Positions 18,998 through 27,722 of a stretch of 64,000 nucleotides of DNA are shown here, one piece after another; position 1 is the first letter of the stretch; each line of letters opens with the position of its first letter. The position numbers and the translations under genes were made by a program. Source of the DNA: Rhizobium sp. 16-449-1b (GTDB lineage: Bacteria > Pseudomonadota > Alphaproteobacteria > Rhizobiales > Rhizobiaceae); contig NZ_JAGHMH010000002.1 in assembly GCF_017741935.1 (NCBI RefSeq), positions 248,001-312,000 of the forward strand, read 5' to 3'. Below the pieces are notes generated by a model that had not been told where the DNA came from, searched no databases, and was given only the letters and a program-made list of their open reading frames with translations.

Positions 18998-19948
18998 TCA
19001 GAGGCCGAGGGAGGTCTTGACTGCGTCCGCGGCGGGCTTGCCGTCAAACGTCGTGACGCCGGAGAGCCATGGGTCGATAGCGGTCGGATTGGCCTTCAGC
19101 CATGCGGTCGCCGCGGCCTTCGGGTCCTCGCCGCCGAGGATCGAGCCCATCAGCACATTTTCCATGCTGAGGTCGAACTTCAGGTTCTTCATGAACGCGG
19201 CCGCGTTCGGGCATTTCGCCGACCAGCCGGTGCGCGCCAGCGTATAAATCTCGGCGCCGCCGAAGTTCGCGCCGAAATAGGCATCGCCGCCGGAGAGATA
19301 GGTGATCTGGAATTTCTCGTTCATCGGATGCGGCGCCCAGGCGAGGAACACGACAGCGCCCTTGTCCTTGGAGGCGCGTTCGACCTGCGCCAGCATCGCC
19401 TGCTCGCCGGATTCCACCAGCTTCCAGTCCTTCAGGCCGAAGTCGTTGGCGTCGATCATCTTCTGGATGTTGCCGTTGGCAGGCGCGCCCGGCTCGATGC
19501 CGTAGATCTGCTTGCCGAACTCGTCGCCATGTTTCTGCAGGTCGGCGAAATCCTTGATGCCCTTGTCGGCGACATAGGTCGGCACGGCGAGCGTGAACTT
19601 CGCGCCCTCGAGGTTCTTGTTCATCACCTCGACCGCCTTGGCGGCATTGAGGTCGTCGATGAAGGACTTCTGCGCCGGCATCCAGTTGCCGAGGAAGACG
19701 TCGATCTCGCCGTTCTTCATCGACTGGTAGCCGATCGGAACCGAGAGCGTCTTGACGTCCGGCTCGTAGCCGAGCGCCGTCAGGATCACGGAGGTCACGC
19801 CATTGGTGGCGGTGATGTCGGTCCAACCCGGATCGGACATGCGGATCGTCTTGCACGATGCATCGTCGGCGGCAGCGGCCGACCCAACGGCCAGAGCGGA
19901 AAGCACAACGCCGGCGGCAAGACGGCGGATCATGGAAACTGCTGTCAT
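18998..19948 (-). CDS. choX: choline ABC transporter substrate-binding protein
   Basis: 316 aa periplasmic protein that captures choline for uptake. Signal peptide with core LAAGVVLSALAVG and cleavage after SAAAA near residue 26. Aromatic box candidates of ChoX are visible: PGWTD, GNWMP, and a later AWAPHPMN segment. In Sinorhizobium choX is followed by choW and choV; here it is followed directly by betC, so the permease and ATPase must be elsewhere or absent. Confidence 0.92.
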   Translation of the reverse strand: MTAVSMIRRLAAGVVLSALAVGSAAAADDASCKTIRMSDPGWTDITATNGVTSVILTALGYEPDVKTLSVPIGYQSMKNGEIDVFLGNWMPAQKSFIDDLNAAKAVEVMNKNLEGAKFTLAVPTYVADKGIKDFADLQKHGDEFGKQIYGIEPGAPANGNIQKMIDANDFGLKDWKLVESGEQAMLAQVERASKDKGAVVFLAWAPHPMNEKFQITYLSGGDAYFGANFGGAEIYTLARTGWSAKCPNAAAFMKNLKFDLSMENVLMGSILGGEDPKAAATAWLKANPTAIDPWLSGVTTFDGKPAADAVKTSLGL

Positions 19949-20047
19949 CTCATTTCCCCTTTTTTGTCATTTGATAGTTTTATTGAACAACACTAGCATC
20001 GTCCCTGTGAAGGCAGCTTTTTTCGATGGTTCCCAACAGGATTTTTT

Positions 20048-20947
20048 ATGGCAGAGCGGCCGATCGATCTGGGGTGGATGCGCATTTTCGCGGAGATCGG
20101 CGGCGCCGGCAGCCTGTCTGCCGCAGCAAGCGCGCTCGGCCTCACCCAGCCCGCCGTCAGCTACCAGATCCGCAGGCTGGAAGAGCAGATCGGCGTGACG
20201 TTGCTCAAGCGCCAGCATCGCGGCGTCGAGCTGACGCCCGAGGGGCAGCGGCTTTTCGATCTTGTCGCAAGAAGCGTCGATGAGATCGACCAGCTGACGC
20301 GCAGGCTGCGCAGCGAAAAGGAGCGCCCGTCGATCCGCCTGCATACGGACTACGCCTTTTCCGCGCTCTGGCTGATCCCGCGCATGCACGCGTTTCGGCT
20401 GGTCCATCCGGATACGGATATCCAGATCATCGCCACGCAGCGCATGGAGCGTCATCGCTCGGGCGAGGGCGACGTTTCCGTCGTCTTCGGCACTCGCGCC
20501 GAATTTGGCCGCGACGCGAAGCTGCTGCTGCCGGAAAAGGTGGCGCCCGTTTGCAGCCCCGGCTTCATCGAGCGCAACGGTCCGTTTGAGACGCCCGCCG
20601 ATCTCGCCCGCAACAGGCTGATCCACCTCGATACGGCAGTGCCATCGCCCTGGTTTGATTGGCGCAGCTATTTCGCCGAACTCGGTGTCGGGCGCGAGGC
20701 CTTTGCCGGGCAGGGCGATCTCAGCTTCAACACCTATTCGCTGGTGGTGCAGGCAGCTCTTGGCGAACAGGGGCTGGCGCTTGGCTGGATGGGCCTGGTC
20801 GACACGCTGCTGTCCACGGGCATTCTCTCCCTCGCCGGGCCGACGCTGGAAGCGCCCGACCGCGGCTATTTTCTGCTGCAGCCGAAAAGTCGCACGCCCG
20901 GAAGCGATGAGCTCGGCGCCTGGATGCTGGCCGAAGCCGGTCTCTGA
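20048..20947 (+). CDS. LysR-type regulator of choline sulfate use
   Basis: 299 aa: N-terminal HTH (GGAGSLSAAASALGLTQPAV near residues 15-34) and a GcvA-like effector domain. It is divergent from choX-betC with a 99-bp shared control region, which is the setting of the described choline sulfate-utilisation regulator. The inducer is likely choline or its sulfate ester; this is inferred from context. Confidence 0.88.
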   Translation: MAERPIDLGWMRIFAEIGGAGSLSAAASALGLTQPAVSYQIRRLEEQIGVTLLKRQHRGVELTPEGQRLFDLVARSVDEIDQLTRRLRSEKERPSIRLHTDYAFSALWLIPRMHAFRLVHPDTDIQIIATQRMERHRSGEGDVSVVFGTRAEFGRDAKLLLPEKVAPVCSPGFIERNGPFETPADLARNRLIHLDTAVPSPWFDWRSYFAELGVGREAFAGQGDLSFNTYSLVVQAALGEQGLALGWMGLVDTLLSTGILSLAGPTLEAPDRGYFLLQPKSRTPGSDELGAWMLAEAGL

Positions 20948-20973
20948 CATGTCTATTTTCAAGCGGCAGAAGC

Positions 20974-22350
20974 TCAGGCTGCCAGATCCTGCAGGAAGTC
21001 GTCGCACCACCGCGAAACGTCGTGGACCGTGAGATAGTCCATCATCCGCTGCCAGCGATCCTTGCGCTCCTCAAGCGACATGTTGAGCGCCCGCGCGATC
21101 GCGTTGGCGGTCCCCTCTATGTCGTAGGGGTTGACCAGGAGAGCGCCCTTCAGTTCGCGGGCGGCACCCGCGAAGCGTGACAGGACGAGAACGCCCGGAT
21201 CTTCGGGATCCTGCGCCGCGACATATTCCTTCGCCACAAGGTTCATGCCGTCGCGCAGCGGCGTCACGAGCCCCACGCGCGCGAGGCGATAGAGCCCGGC
21301 GAGGATCGGCCGGCTGAGGGAGCGGTTGATATAGCGGATCGGCACCCAGTCCACGGTGCCGAGCGCGCCGTTCACCCGGCCCGCCTGTTCGGCCACGGTG
21401 CGCTGCATCTGCTCGTATTCCGGAACCTCCGAGCGCGATTTCGGCGTCACCTGCAGATAGGTCACGTTGCGCTGGTGGGCGGGGTTGTTGAGCACGAAGC
21501 GCTCGAAAGCGTCGATGCGCTGCGTCAGCCCCTTCGAGTAATCGAGCCGGTCGACGCCGATGATCAGGTCGCGGCCGATGATGCTCTCCTTCGCCTTGTG
21601 CACCATGGCGTGGCTGACCGCCTTGCGGGCGAATTTCGCGAAGGCCTCGGTCTCGATCCCGATCCCATAGGCGCCGCCCTTGAAAATCTTGTCGCCGGAG
21701 TTGAAACGACCGTCGCCCAGCGCGTCGCCCATCTCCTCGCGACGCAGGCAGCCGGCGAAGTTCTCAAGGTCATGGTCGGTCTGGAAGCCGACGAGATCGT
21801 AGGCGGCAAGCCCGCGCATGATCTCCTCATGCACAGGCATGGTGAAAAGCACGTCGGCGGGCGGCCAGGGGATGTGGTGGAAGAAACCGATGCGGTTCTT
21901 GACCCCCATCTGCCGCAGCTCGGCGGCAAGCGGGATCAGGTGGTAGTCGTGAATCCAGATCGTGTCGTCTGGTTCGAGCATCGGCGCAAGGCGGTGCGCG
22001 AAGAAGCGGTTGACGCGGAAATACCCCGTCATCTCCTTGCGGCCGTATTCCGCCAGATCCAGCCGGTAGTGGCAGATCGGCCAGAGCACGCGGTTCGCAA
22101 AGCCGAAGTAATATTCCTCGACATCCTTTTCCGTCAGATCCGTCAGCGCATAGGTGATCCGGCCGTCCTCGCTGATCTGGAGGGCACCCGGCTCAGCGTC
22201 ACCGCTCGACTTGCCAGACCAGCCCATCCAGATGCCGCCGCGCTGCTGGAGCGCGGCCTGCAGGGCCACGGCAAGCCCGCCGGCCGCCGCTGCCGCTCCG
22301 CCCTTTTCGGGAACGGGCACACGGTTGGAAACGATGACAAGACGGCTCAC
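20974..22350 (-). CDS. otsA: alpha,alpha-trehalose-6-phosphate synthase
   Basis: GT20 enzyme that joins UDP-glucose and glucose-6-phosphate. 458 aa, normal OtsA length. Visible: N-terminal LVIVSNRVPVPE, active-site region WIHDYHLIPLAAELR near residue 135, GVDRLDYSKGL near residue 255 and the UDP-glucose site LRDGMNLVAKEYVA near residue 355. Lies downstream of otsB (58-bp gap) on the same strand; together they make trehalose, a compatible solute. Convergent with the LysR gene, 26 bp apart. Confidence 0.95.
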   Translation of the reverse strand: MSRLVIVSNRVPVPEKGGAAAAAGGLAVALQAALQQRGGIWMGWSGKSSGDAEPGALQISEDGRITYALTDLTEKDVEEYYFGFANRVLWPICHYRLDLAEYGRKEMTGYFRVNRFFAHRLAPMLEPDDTIWIHDYHLIPLAAELRQMGVKNRIGFFHHIPWPPADVLFTMPVHEEIMRGLAAYDLVGFQTDHDLENFAGCLRREEMGDALGDGRFNSGDKIFKGGAYGIGIETEAFAKFARKAVSHAMVHKAKESIIGRDLIIGVDRLDYSKGLTQRIDAFERFVLNNPAHQRNVTYLQVTPKSRSEVPEYEQMQRTVAEQAGRVNGALGTVDWVPIRYINRSLSRPILAGLYRLARVGLVTPLRDGMNLVAKEYVAAQDPEDPGVLVLSRFAGAARELKGALLVNPYDIEGTANAIARALNMSLEERKDRWQRMMDYLTVHDVSRWCDDFLQDLAA

Positions 22351-22408
22351 GCAATATTCCTTTCAAAAACGGCAGTACGCAAAAATGGCAATCGATAGGT
22401 CGCGATCA

Positions 22409-23206
22409 TCAAACGGCGAGATGCGCGATGAGTTCCCGCAGGGCGACGGCTGTCGGCAGCGTCAGTTGCGCTGCCGTGCCTGACAGCGGCGTGCCGACGC
22501 GGATCGAATGTCCGCCCAGCCGGTTGGCGACATGGAACATCGCCTCGTCGGTGATATCGTCGCCAATGGCGATCGGTCGGCGGCCGGCAAACGGCGCTTC
22601 CGACAGAAAGGTCTCCACCGCATGCCCCTTGTCGGCGCTGGCGGGACGAATTTCGAGCACCATCTTGCCGCGCTGCAGTGTCCAGTTCTCGCCGGCCTTG
22701 GCGAGGAACTTCTCCATCAGAGGCTCCAGTTCGGCCTGTCGCTGCGGTGCGAGCCGATAGTGCGCGGCGACCGCGGCCCCCTTGTCCTCGATCAGCACGC
22801 CATCGAAGCCTGACGTTTCCTTGCGCAGTTCGGCCTTGAGTTTCTCGAATTGCGCCGTCGCCTCGGCCTGCTCGATCCGTCCGTCCGCGCGGCGCAGTTC
22901 CGCGCCATGCAGGCCGGCGATGGGAAATCGGTAGGGGGCAAAGAGCTTGTCGGCATAGGGCAGCGCCCGTCCCGTCACCAGCGCCACGGCGCCGCCGAGC
23001 TTGCGCGATAGCTGATCGAGTTGCTGCGGCAGGGCAGGGGGCACGACGATGCCATCGGGCGTGTCGGCGAGATCGATCAAGGTGCCGTCGATATCGAGAA
23101 ACAGCGCCCAATCGGCGGCCGAGGACCGGAGCAGATTGAACAGAAACGAGGTCCCGGAAACCTGCTGCGGCTTCAGGGTTCGGGATGGCTGCGCTGGATA
23201 GGACAT
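22409..23206 (-). CDS. otsB: trehalose-6-phosphate phosphatase
   Basis: HAD-superfamily phosphatase that completes trehalose synthesis. About 265 aa. HAD motif I DIDGTLID near residue 38 with the nucleophilic Asp, motif II region ALVTGR, and motif III/IV FAGRRPIAIGDDITDEAMF near residues 213-231. ATG 23206 (MSYPAQPS) is preferred; a TTG seven codons earlier is possible, and neither has a clear SD. First gene of the otsB-otsA pair. Confidence 0.93.
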   Translation of the reverse strand: MSYPAQPSRTLKPQQVSGTSFLFNLLRSSAADWALFLDIDGTLIDLADTPDGIVVPPALPQQLDQLSRKLGGAVALVTGRALPYADKLFAPYRFPIAGLHGAELRRADGRIEQAEATAQFEKLKAELRKETSGFDGVLIEDKGAAVAAHYRLAPQRQAELEPLMEKFLAKAGENWTLQRGKMVLEIRPASADKGHAVETFLSEAPFAGRRPIAIGDDITDEAMFHVANRLGGHSIRVGTPLSGTAAQLTLPTAVALRELIAHLAV

Positions 23207-23296
23207 GTGGTCTAAATGTGGCAGCAAAGCCCGATGACAACCCTAAAAAGTCATCGCGGTCCCTTTGCGGCGTCTCGCGCGGACGTTCGCCATGCC

Positions 23297-24826
23297 TCAA
23301 TCTCCCGGCGTCACAGGGGCATTGGCCGCATAGAAGGCTTTCGCGTCGCGGGTGAACAAAGCGCCCTGATCGCTGCGTGTGTAGAACATATGCCCGCCCT
23401 GATAGACCTTCAGGCCCACCCGGTTGGCGGCAAGCGAAGCCGGCAGATGGTCGACGACATAGCGGCTGACGCCATAGGGCGTGACGAGATCGCTATAGCC
23501 ATGCGCGATCAGCAGCCGGAAGCTTGGAACCGCGGCGAGAAACTGCCTGATGTCGCCGGTCACACTTGCCTGCAGGCGCGACCCGCCGCCACGACGGCCC
23601 CATTCCCACTGACGGTTTATGTCGCTGTCGAGCAGCGAGTAGGTCATCTCCGTCTTGAAGCCGAGCTCGTTGCGGGCGTAGTCGGCGAAGGCGCCGCCAT
23701 AAGCGCGGGTGAAGCCGTCAAGAATGGCATCGTCCCCCCTTGCGTCGGCTGTCTCGGGAAACGCATCGGGCGTGGTAAAGGCCGCGTCATAGGGGCTTGC
23801 GACCAGCCCGTCACTCTTGCCGATCTCCTTGGCAAAGGCGTTGCCGAGAAAGCCGCGGTTCTTTTCGACGACATCCTCGGGGATCCCGGTCATGTCAGCC
23901 AGCTTGGAATAAAACGCCTTTGCCGCATCGCCCGTGGGCGCCGCACCCGCCAGCGTCGTCAGATAGTCGCCAAGCGCGAACCGCTCCGCCTCGCGCTGCT
24001 TCGTCTCGTCGAATGCCTTTCGTCGATCCATCGCGGCCGCCGCCAGCGACGGCAGCTCCAGCGCCGCGCCGAGCGCGAACTCGTCCGCGCCGAACATCAG
24101 CTGTCCCTCGAGGAGCGGCGAAAGCATCACCGCGCCCGAGATGATGATGCCCTGCGTATCCTTGAGCGCGCTCGCAACCTTCGCCGCCCGGAACCCGCCA
24201 TAGCTCTCGCCGAGCAGATATTTCGGCGATGAGGCCCTGTTGTTGTGCGTGACGTAAAGCGCGATCGCCTTGGCGACGCTCTCCGCATCGGCATTCACAT
24301 TGTAGTATTTGGTGGCGTCGTCGGGCTTCACCGTCCGGCTCCAGCCGGTACCAACAGGGTCGATCAGCACGAGGTCGGTGAAATCGAGCCAGCTGTTCGG
24401 GTTGTCGACCAGCCGAGCTTCCGCGCCGTCATCGCCCTTCGGTCCGAAGTCGACGATCCGGGGACCGACGAGTCCCAGATGCAGAAAGGCCGAGGCAGCA
24501 CCGGGGCCACCGTTGAAGGCGAAGGTCAGCGGCCGGTTGGCTCCGCCATCCTTCTTGACGTAGGCGGTATAGAAGATCGCCGCCGTCTGCGCGCCATCCT
24601 GGCCGAACATGTCGAGCGTTCCGGCCGTCGCGGTATAAGCGAGCTTGCGGCCATCGAGGGTGATCTCATGCTCGGTAACGGCATCCGCCGGCAGCAGCTT
24701 CAGCACGCCCTCGCGCGATCCGGCGGATGGCCGCGCCGCGTCTTGCGCATAGGTCAGGGATGGGCCGAGTGCTGTTGTGAGCCCGGTGGCCAGGATGGTG
24801 GCCAGGACAATGGATCGAAAGCGCAC
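23297..24826 (-). CDS. secreted S10 family serine carboxypeptidase
   Basis: 509 aa with an N-terminal signal peptide (IVLATILATGLTTALG, cleavage near residue 27). Alpha/beta-hydrolase fold with the S10 pattern: oxyanion region FNGGPGAASAFLHLG near residue 112, nucleophile LLGESYGGFRA (Ser near residue 208) and a late catalytic Asp/His region (LIAHGYSDLVTPYG, then YQGGHMFY). It would trim peptides C-terminally in the periplasm or outside. No operon partner is evident. Substrate unknown. Confidence 0.88.
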   Translation of the reverse strand: MRFRSIVLATILATGLTTALGPSLTYAQDAARPSAGSREGVLKLLPADAVTEHEITLDGRKLAYTATAGTLDMFGQDGAQTAAIFYTAYVKKDGGANRPLTFAFNGGPGAASAFLHLGLVGPRIVDFGPKGDDGAEARLVDNPNSWLDFTDLVLIDPVGTGWSRTVKPDDATKYYNVNADAESVAKAIALYVTHNNRASSPKYLLGESYGGFRAAKVASALKDTQGIIISGAVMLSPLLEGQLMFGADEFALGAALELPSLAAAAMDRRKAFDETKQREAERFALGDYLTTLAGAAPTGDAAKAFYSKLADMTGIPEDVVEKNRGFLGNAFAKEIGKSDGLVASPYDAAFTTPDAFPETADARGDDAILDGFTRAYGGAFADYARNELGFKTEMTYSLLDSDINRQWEWGRRGGGSRLQASVTGDIRQFLAAVPSFRLLIAHGYSDLVTPYGVSRYVVDHLPASLAANRVGLKVYQGGHMFYTRSDQGALFTRDAKAFYAANAPVTPGD

Positions 24827-24908
24827 GACTGTTCCTCCGCGGATGCCATCTTTGCGCGGAGCCTAGCATCGGCGCCGCCGCAAAGGGCATCAACAGATGG
24901 TGAAGGCC

Positions 24909-26204
24909 TCAATCGGCGGCTTTCTCGACCGTCCGCGCATTCACATGCAGCGCCCGCCCGGCGTTCCAGCCGTTGATGGCGGCCCCCGCTCCGAGCGCCA
25001 CGAACAGCACGGCGCACCAGGCGAAACTCCCCGTCCAGCCGCGGATGAGGCCAACGACGAGAGGCCCGATGGCGGCCAGCAGATAGCCGACGCATTGCGC
25101 CATGCCGGAAAGATGGGCCGCCACATGCGGGTCGCGCGACCGCAGCACGATCGTCGTCATTGCCGCCGCAATCAGCCCGCCCTGGCCGATGCCCTGAAGC
25201 ACGGCCCAGAGCCAGACCGTCGAAAGCGGCGCGAAGAGCAGCCCCAGCAAAGCGACCACGGCGATGCCGCAAAGCGCCGCGTTGATCACCCGCTGATCCT
25301 TGCCGCGCACCGCGATCTGCGGCGCGACAAGGCAGGAGGCTGCCTGCACCATGACCGAGACGGACACGATCGCGCCGGCGGTGACGCCATCCATGCCACG
25401 CTCACGCAGTATCGGCACCAGCCAGCCGAAGACGCAGTAGGCAAGCGCCGACTGTAGCCCCATGAACAGCGTGACCTGCCATGCAAGCCTGTCCCGCCAC
25501 AGCCCCTCGACGGAGAAGCCACTGCGCTTGACCTGTGCTTTCGTCGACAGCACCTGCGGCAGCCAGATCAGGCCGACGACGAGTGCGGGAAGCGCCCAGA
25601 TCGCAAGCGCCGCGGCCATTGAACCGCCGAAGGCACGCTCGAGCGGCAGAGTAAATCCGGCAGCGCCGGCCGCACCCGCGCAGAGCGCCATCGTATAAAA
25701 GCCCGTCATCAGCGCCGCGCGATCGGCGAAATCACGCTTCACCAGACCGGGCAGCAGAACATTGCCGACGGCAATGCAGGCGCCTGCAAGCGCCGAACCG
25801 ATGAACAGAAGCGGGATGGAGGAGAGGCCGCGCAGCGCCGTTCCGAGCGCCAAAAGCAGGAGCACGCCGAGCAGCGTCCGCTCGGCGCCGATACGTTGGG
25901 CGAGCTTCGGCGCCAGCGGCGAAAAGGCGCCGAGGCAGACGACTGGCAGCGTCGTCAGCAGACTGGTGCCCAATGCCGATAAACCAAGCTCGCTGCGGAT
26001 TTCGGGCAGCAGCGTGGATGCGCTGGAAAACAGCGGCCGCAGGTTGAACGCGATCAGCACAAGGCTGGCGCCGAGCACGAACCGTCCCGTTGCGCTCGTT
26101 CCGATCGGCGGCTGCGGTTGCGGCACGCTGTCTGCTTCCGCATCGATCAACTGCTCCTCGGCGTGATCGTAAAGATGCGCGGCGTCTTGCGAGGGGGTCG
26201 TCAT
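24909..26204 (-). CDS. MFS transporter, CynX/NimT family
   Basis: 431 aa with about twelve hydrophobic helices after a charged N-terminal tail of ~30 residues. Pattern NLRPLFSSASTLLPEIRSELGLS near the first loops is typical of the CynX/NimT (cyanate / 2-nitroimidazole) branch. Substrate unknown. Its ATG overlaps the stop of the GntR regulator upstream (26201-26204), so the regulator and transporter are one operon. Confidence 0.87.
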   Translation of the reverse strand: MTTPSQDAAHLYDHAEEQLIDAEADSVPQPQPPIGTSATGRFVLGASLVLIAFNLRPLFSSASTLLPEIRSELGLSALGTSLLTTLPVVCLGAFSPLAPKLAQRIGAERTLLGVLLLLALGTALRGLSSIPLLFIGSALAGACIAVGNVLLPGLVKRDFADRAALMTGFYTMALCAGAAGAAGFTLPLERAFGGSMAAALAIWALPALVVGLIWLPQVLSTKAQVKRSGFSVEGLWRDRLAWQVTLFMGLQSALAYCVFGWLVPILRERGMDGVTAGAIVSVSVMVQAASCLVAPQIAVRGKDQRVINAALCGIAVVALLGLLFAPLSTVWLWAVLQGIGQGGLIAAAMTTIVLRSRDPHVAAHLSGMAQCVGYLLAAIGPLVVGLIRGWTGSFAWCAVLFVALGAGAAINGWNAGRALHVNARTVEKAAD

Positions 26205-26878
26205 GAAAGGATCATCCGGTCGAGAGCTGTAATAACGGGAGCCATGAAGGCGCGCACCGCCGCATCCGCTTTTTCGGCGTCGCCGGTGGCGATCGCGTCG
26301 ATGATGGCGGCGTGGGCCTGCATGTCGGGCTCGGGAATATCCTCGCCCAAAGTCGCCTCGATGGTCTCGGCGATCGAGGCGGAAAAGAAGTCGTAGATCT
26401 CGATCATCGCACGATTGCCTGAAGCGGCGATCACCGCCTTGTGGAAGGCAAGATCGCGCTCGATGAAGGCTATCTTGTCGCCGCCTCCGAAATTGCCGCG
26501 GCTTTCAAGCAGCTTGCGCAACGTCGTGATCGTCTGCGGCGTGTGGCGCAGCGCCGCCAGTCTGGCTGCCTCGACATCGAGAGCGCATCGCGCCTCGAAG
26601 AGATCGCGAAGCCCGGCGCGCCGCGCCATGGTCAGCGGCAATGCTGTGTCGGTGGTCGAAAGCACATAGGTGCCCGACCCCTGCCGTGTCTCGAGCAATC
26701 CTTGCGAAACGAGCACCCGCACCGCTTCGCGGACCGTGCCGCGGCTGACGGAGAGCATGGCGGACAGCGCCGCCTCGTTGGGCAGCTTGTCACCAACGGC
26801 CCAGCGCTTGGCAAGGATCTCGGCGCGGATCGCCTCTGTCGCGGTCTCCGCGAGATTGGTTTTCGAAAGCGGCTGCAT
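26201..26878 (-). CDS. GntR-family regulator, FadR subfamily (FCD domain)
   Basis: 225 aa: N-terminal winged HTH (EAIRAEILAKRWAVGDKLPNE and SVSRGTVREAVRVLVSQGLL, residues ~16-63) and a C-terminal all-helical FCD domain with metal-ligand-like RDLAFHKAVIAASGNRAM. Controls most likely its own operon with the MFS gene: a perfect palindrome lies 10 bp upstream of its start. Effector unknown, usually a small carboxylic acid in this subfamily. Confidence 0.9.
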   Translation of the reverse strand: MQPLSKTNLAETATEAIRAEILAKRWAVGDKLPNEAALSAMLSVSRGTVREAVRVLVSQGLLETRQGSGTYVLSTTDTALPLTMARRAGLRDLFEARCALDVEAARLAALRHTPQTITTLRKLLESRGNFGGGDKIAFIERDLAFHKAVIAASGNRAMIEIYDFFSASIAETIEATLGEDIPEPDMQAHAAIIDAIATGDAEKADAAVRAFMAPVITALDRMILS

Positions 26879-26887
26879 AGGCGTCTC

Positions 26888-26910
26888 ATAAAGTCATCTG
26901 ATGACTTTAT
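26888..26910. promoter_or_regulatory. GntR operator: perfect 23-bp palindrome
   Basis: Arms ATAAAGTCATC and GATGACTTTAT are exact reverse complements around one T. It sits 10 bp before the GntR start codon. The core GTCATC-n-GATGAC fits FadR-type GntR operators, which supports autoregulation. Confidence 0.75.
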
Positions 26911-26957
26911 GAATAGCGATGGAATTGCCTTTGGTCAATTAGCGACCTGAAACGGAA

Positions 26958-26981
26958 AAAGGGCCGCGCTAGCGACCCTTT
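26958..26981 (-). terminator. terminator of a short minus-strand transcript
   Basis: AAAGGG/CCCTTT and CGC/GCG make a 10-position stem with one mismatch around GCTA. Read on the minus strand it is followed by TTTTTCCGTTT. It lies 60 bp past the stop of the small frame at 27042-27113 and would end that transcript. Confidence 0.65.
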
Positions 26982-27041
26982 CCATGAGTTTTGGCCTGTA
27001 AAACCGGCCGGACCGCTATGGCGATCCCAGGAAGGCGGGTT

Positions 27042-27113
27042 TCAGAGCGAGGGCTGCCTCGCCTTCATCACCACTTCCAAGCCCGTTACGAGGTCCGAAA
27101 TCTCATTAGACAT
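27042..27113 (-). CDS. putative 23-aa small protein
   Basis: Starts MSNEISDLVTGLEVV and ends with a basic tail KARQPSL. No family recognised. The case rests on signals: AAGGAAGG sits 7 bases before the ATG, a plausible promoter pair CTTGCA-17-TACCTT (about 27155-27183, minus strand) lies upstream, and a T-tailed hairpin follows at 26958-26981. It may be a real microprotein or a leader peptide in a small RNA. No other gene occupies this strand between 26940 and 27200. Confidence 0.5.
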   Translation of the reverse strand: MSNEISDLVTGLEVVMKARQPSL

Positions 27114-27335
27114 TGGATCACCTTCCTTTCGTTCTGTTTCCGATAGAAGAAAGGTAAGAGCATTTCAGCGGGATGCAAGGCCTAATTTGGTGGTAATGGA
27201 GATTGCAACCAAGAGATGATATTGCTTGCGCCGTGAGTGGCAAAGCAGCGTCCGCCGCGCCAGCCGGCGGGATCGGGGAAGATGGGCAACCTCGACCGCG
27301 GCGATCGGCCTCGCCCTCTCACAAGGAGGTGAGCT

Positions 27336-27422
27336 ATGTGGTTTCCACTTAGCATCACGTTTAGGGTAAGAAAAACCCGGACCAGCTGGTCGCTCGAGGT
27401 CCGGGTTAGCTTCATAACCTAA
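27336..27422 (+). CDS. putative 28-aa small protein
   Basis: Starts MWFPLSITFRVRKTR and ends EVRVSFIT. No family recognised. A perfect AAGGAGG lies 6 bases before the ATG, the strongest SD seen in the window. Residues alternate hydrophobic and polar in two stretches (ITFRVRK and SLEVRVSFI) joined by a Thr/Ser-Trp turn, which suggests a beta-hairpin. The second half of the frame coincides with a perfect 10-bp RNA stem (27374-27407), and a second hairpin follows 4 bp after the stop. This looks like a small, independent transcription unit. Confidence 0.55.
   Translation: MWFPLSITFRVRKTRTSWSLEVRVSFIT
27374..27407. repeat. perfect 10-bp inverted repeat inside the small frame
   Basis: AACCCGGACC (27374-27383) and GGTCCGGGTT (27398-27407), loop of 14 bases. 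It has no T-run and lies within the coding region of the 28-aa frame, so it may affect translation or mRNA stability. Confidence 0.7.
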
Positions 27423-27426
27423 GCAA

Positions 27427-27456
27427 GTGGGAGGCAGGCGCCAACCTGCCTCTCAC
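27427..27456 (+). terminator. terminator after the 28-aa frame
   Basis: GTGGGAGGCAGG and CCTGCCTCTCAC pair over 12 positions with one mismatch around CGCCAA; TCCTTTAT follows. The 266 bp from here to the next gene show only a small CCCGCC/GGCGGG hairpin (27689-27706) just before that gene's SD. Confidence 0.65.
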
Positions 27457-27722
27457 TCCTTTATAAGCCATCCCCTCATTTTCATCAAGACACCGCGCGC
27501 AATGCTGGCAGCGCGCACCCGGTTCGCGCGGACCGCTTACAACCCGTTCACAAAACAAAATGCTGCATTGCCGAAGTTGATCGCCGTCAATGTCAGAAAA
27601 ACGTCATGTTCGGCTTGCAAGCCACATGCTTGTTTAGTTCTTATTAACCATCGGATTCGACAATCGTCGATGCGTTTCAGCATTGTCCCGCCACGATCAG
27701 GGCGGGTTGCGGAGTGAATAGC

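Noticed and set aside
27182..27415. 77-codon minus-strand frame opposite the 28-aa frame
   Set aside because: It lacks an SD and its start lies inside the hairpin; the plus-strand frame has far better signals.
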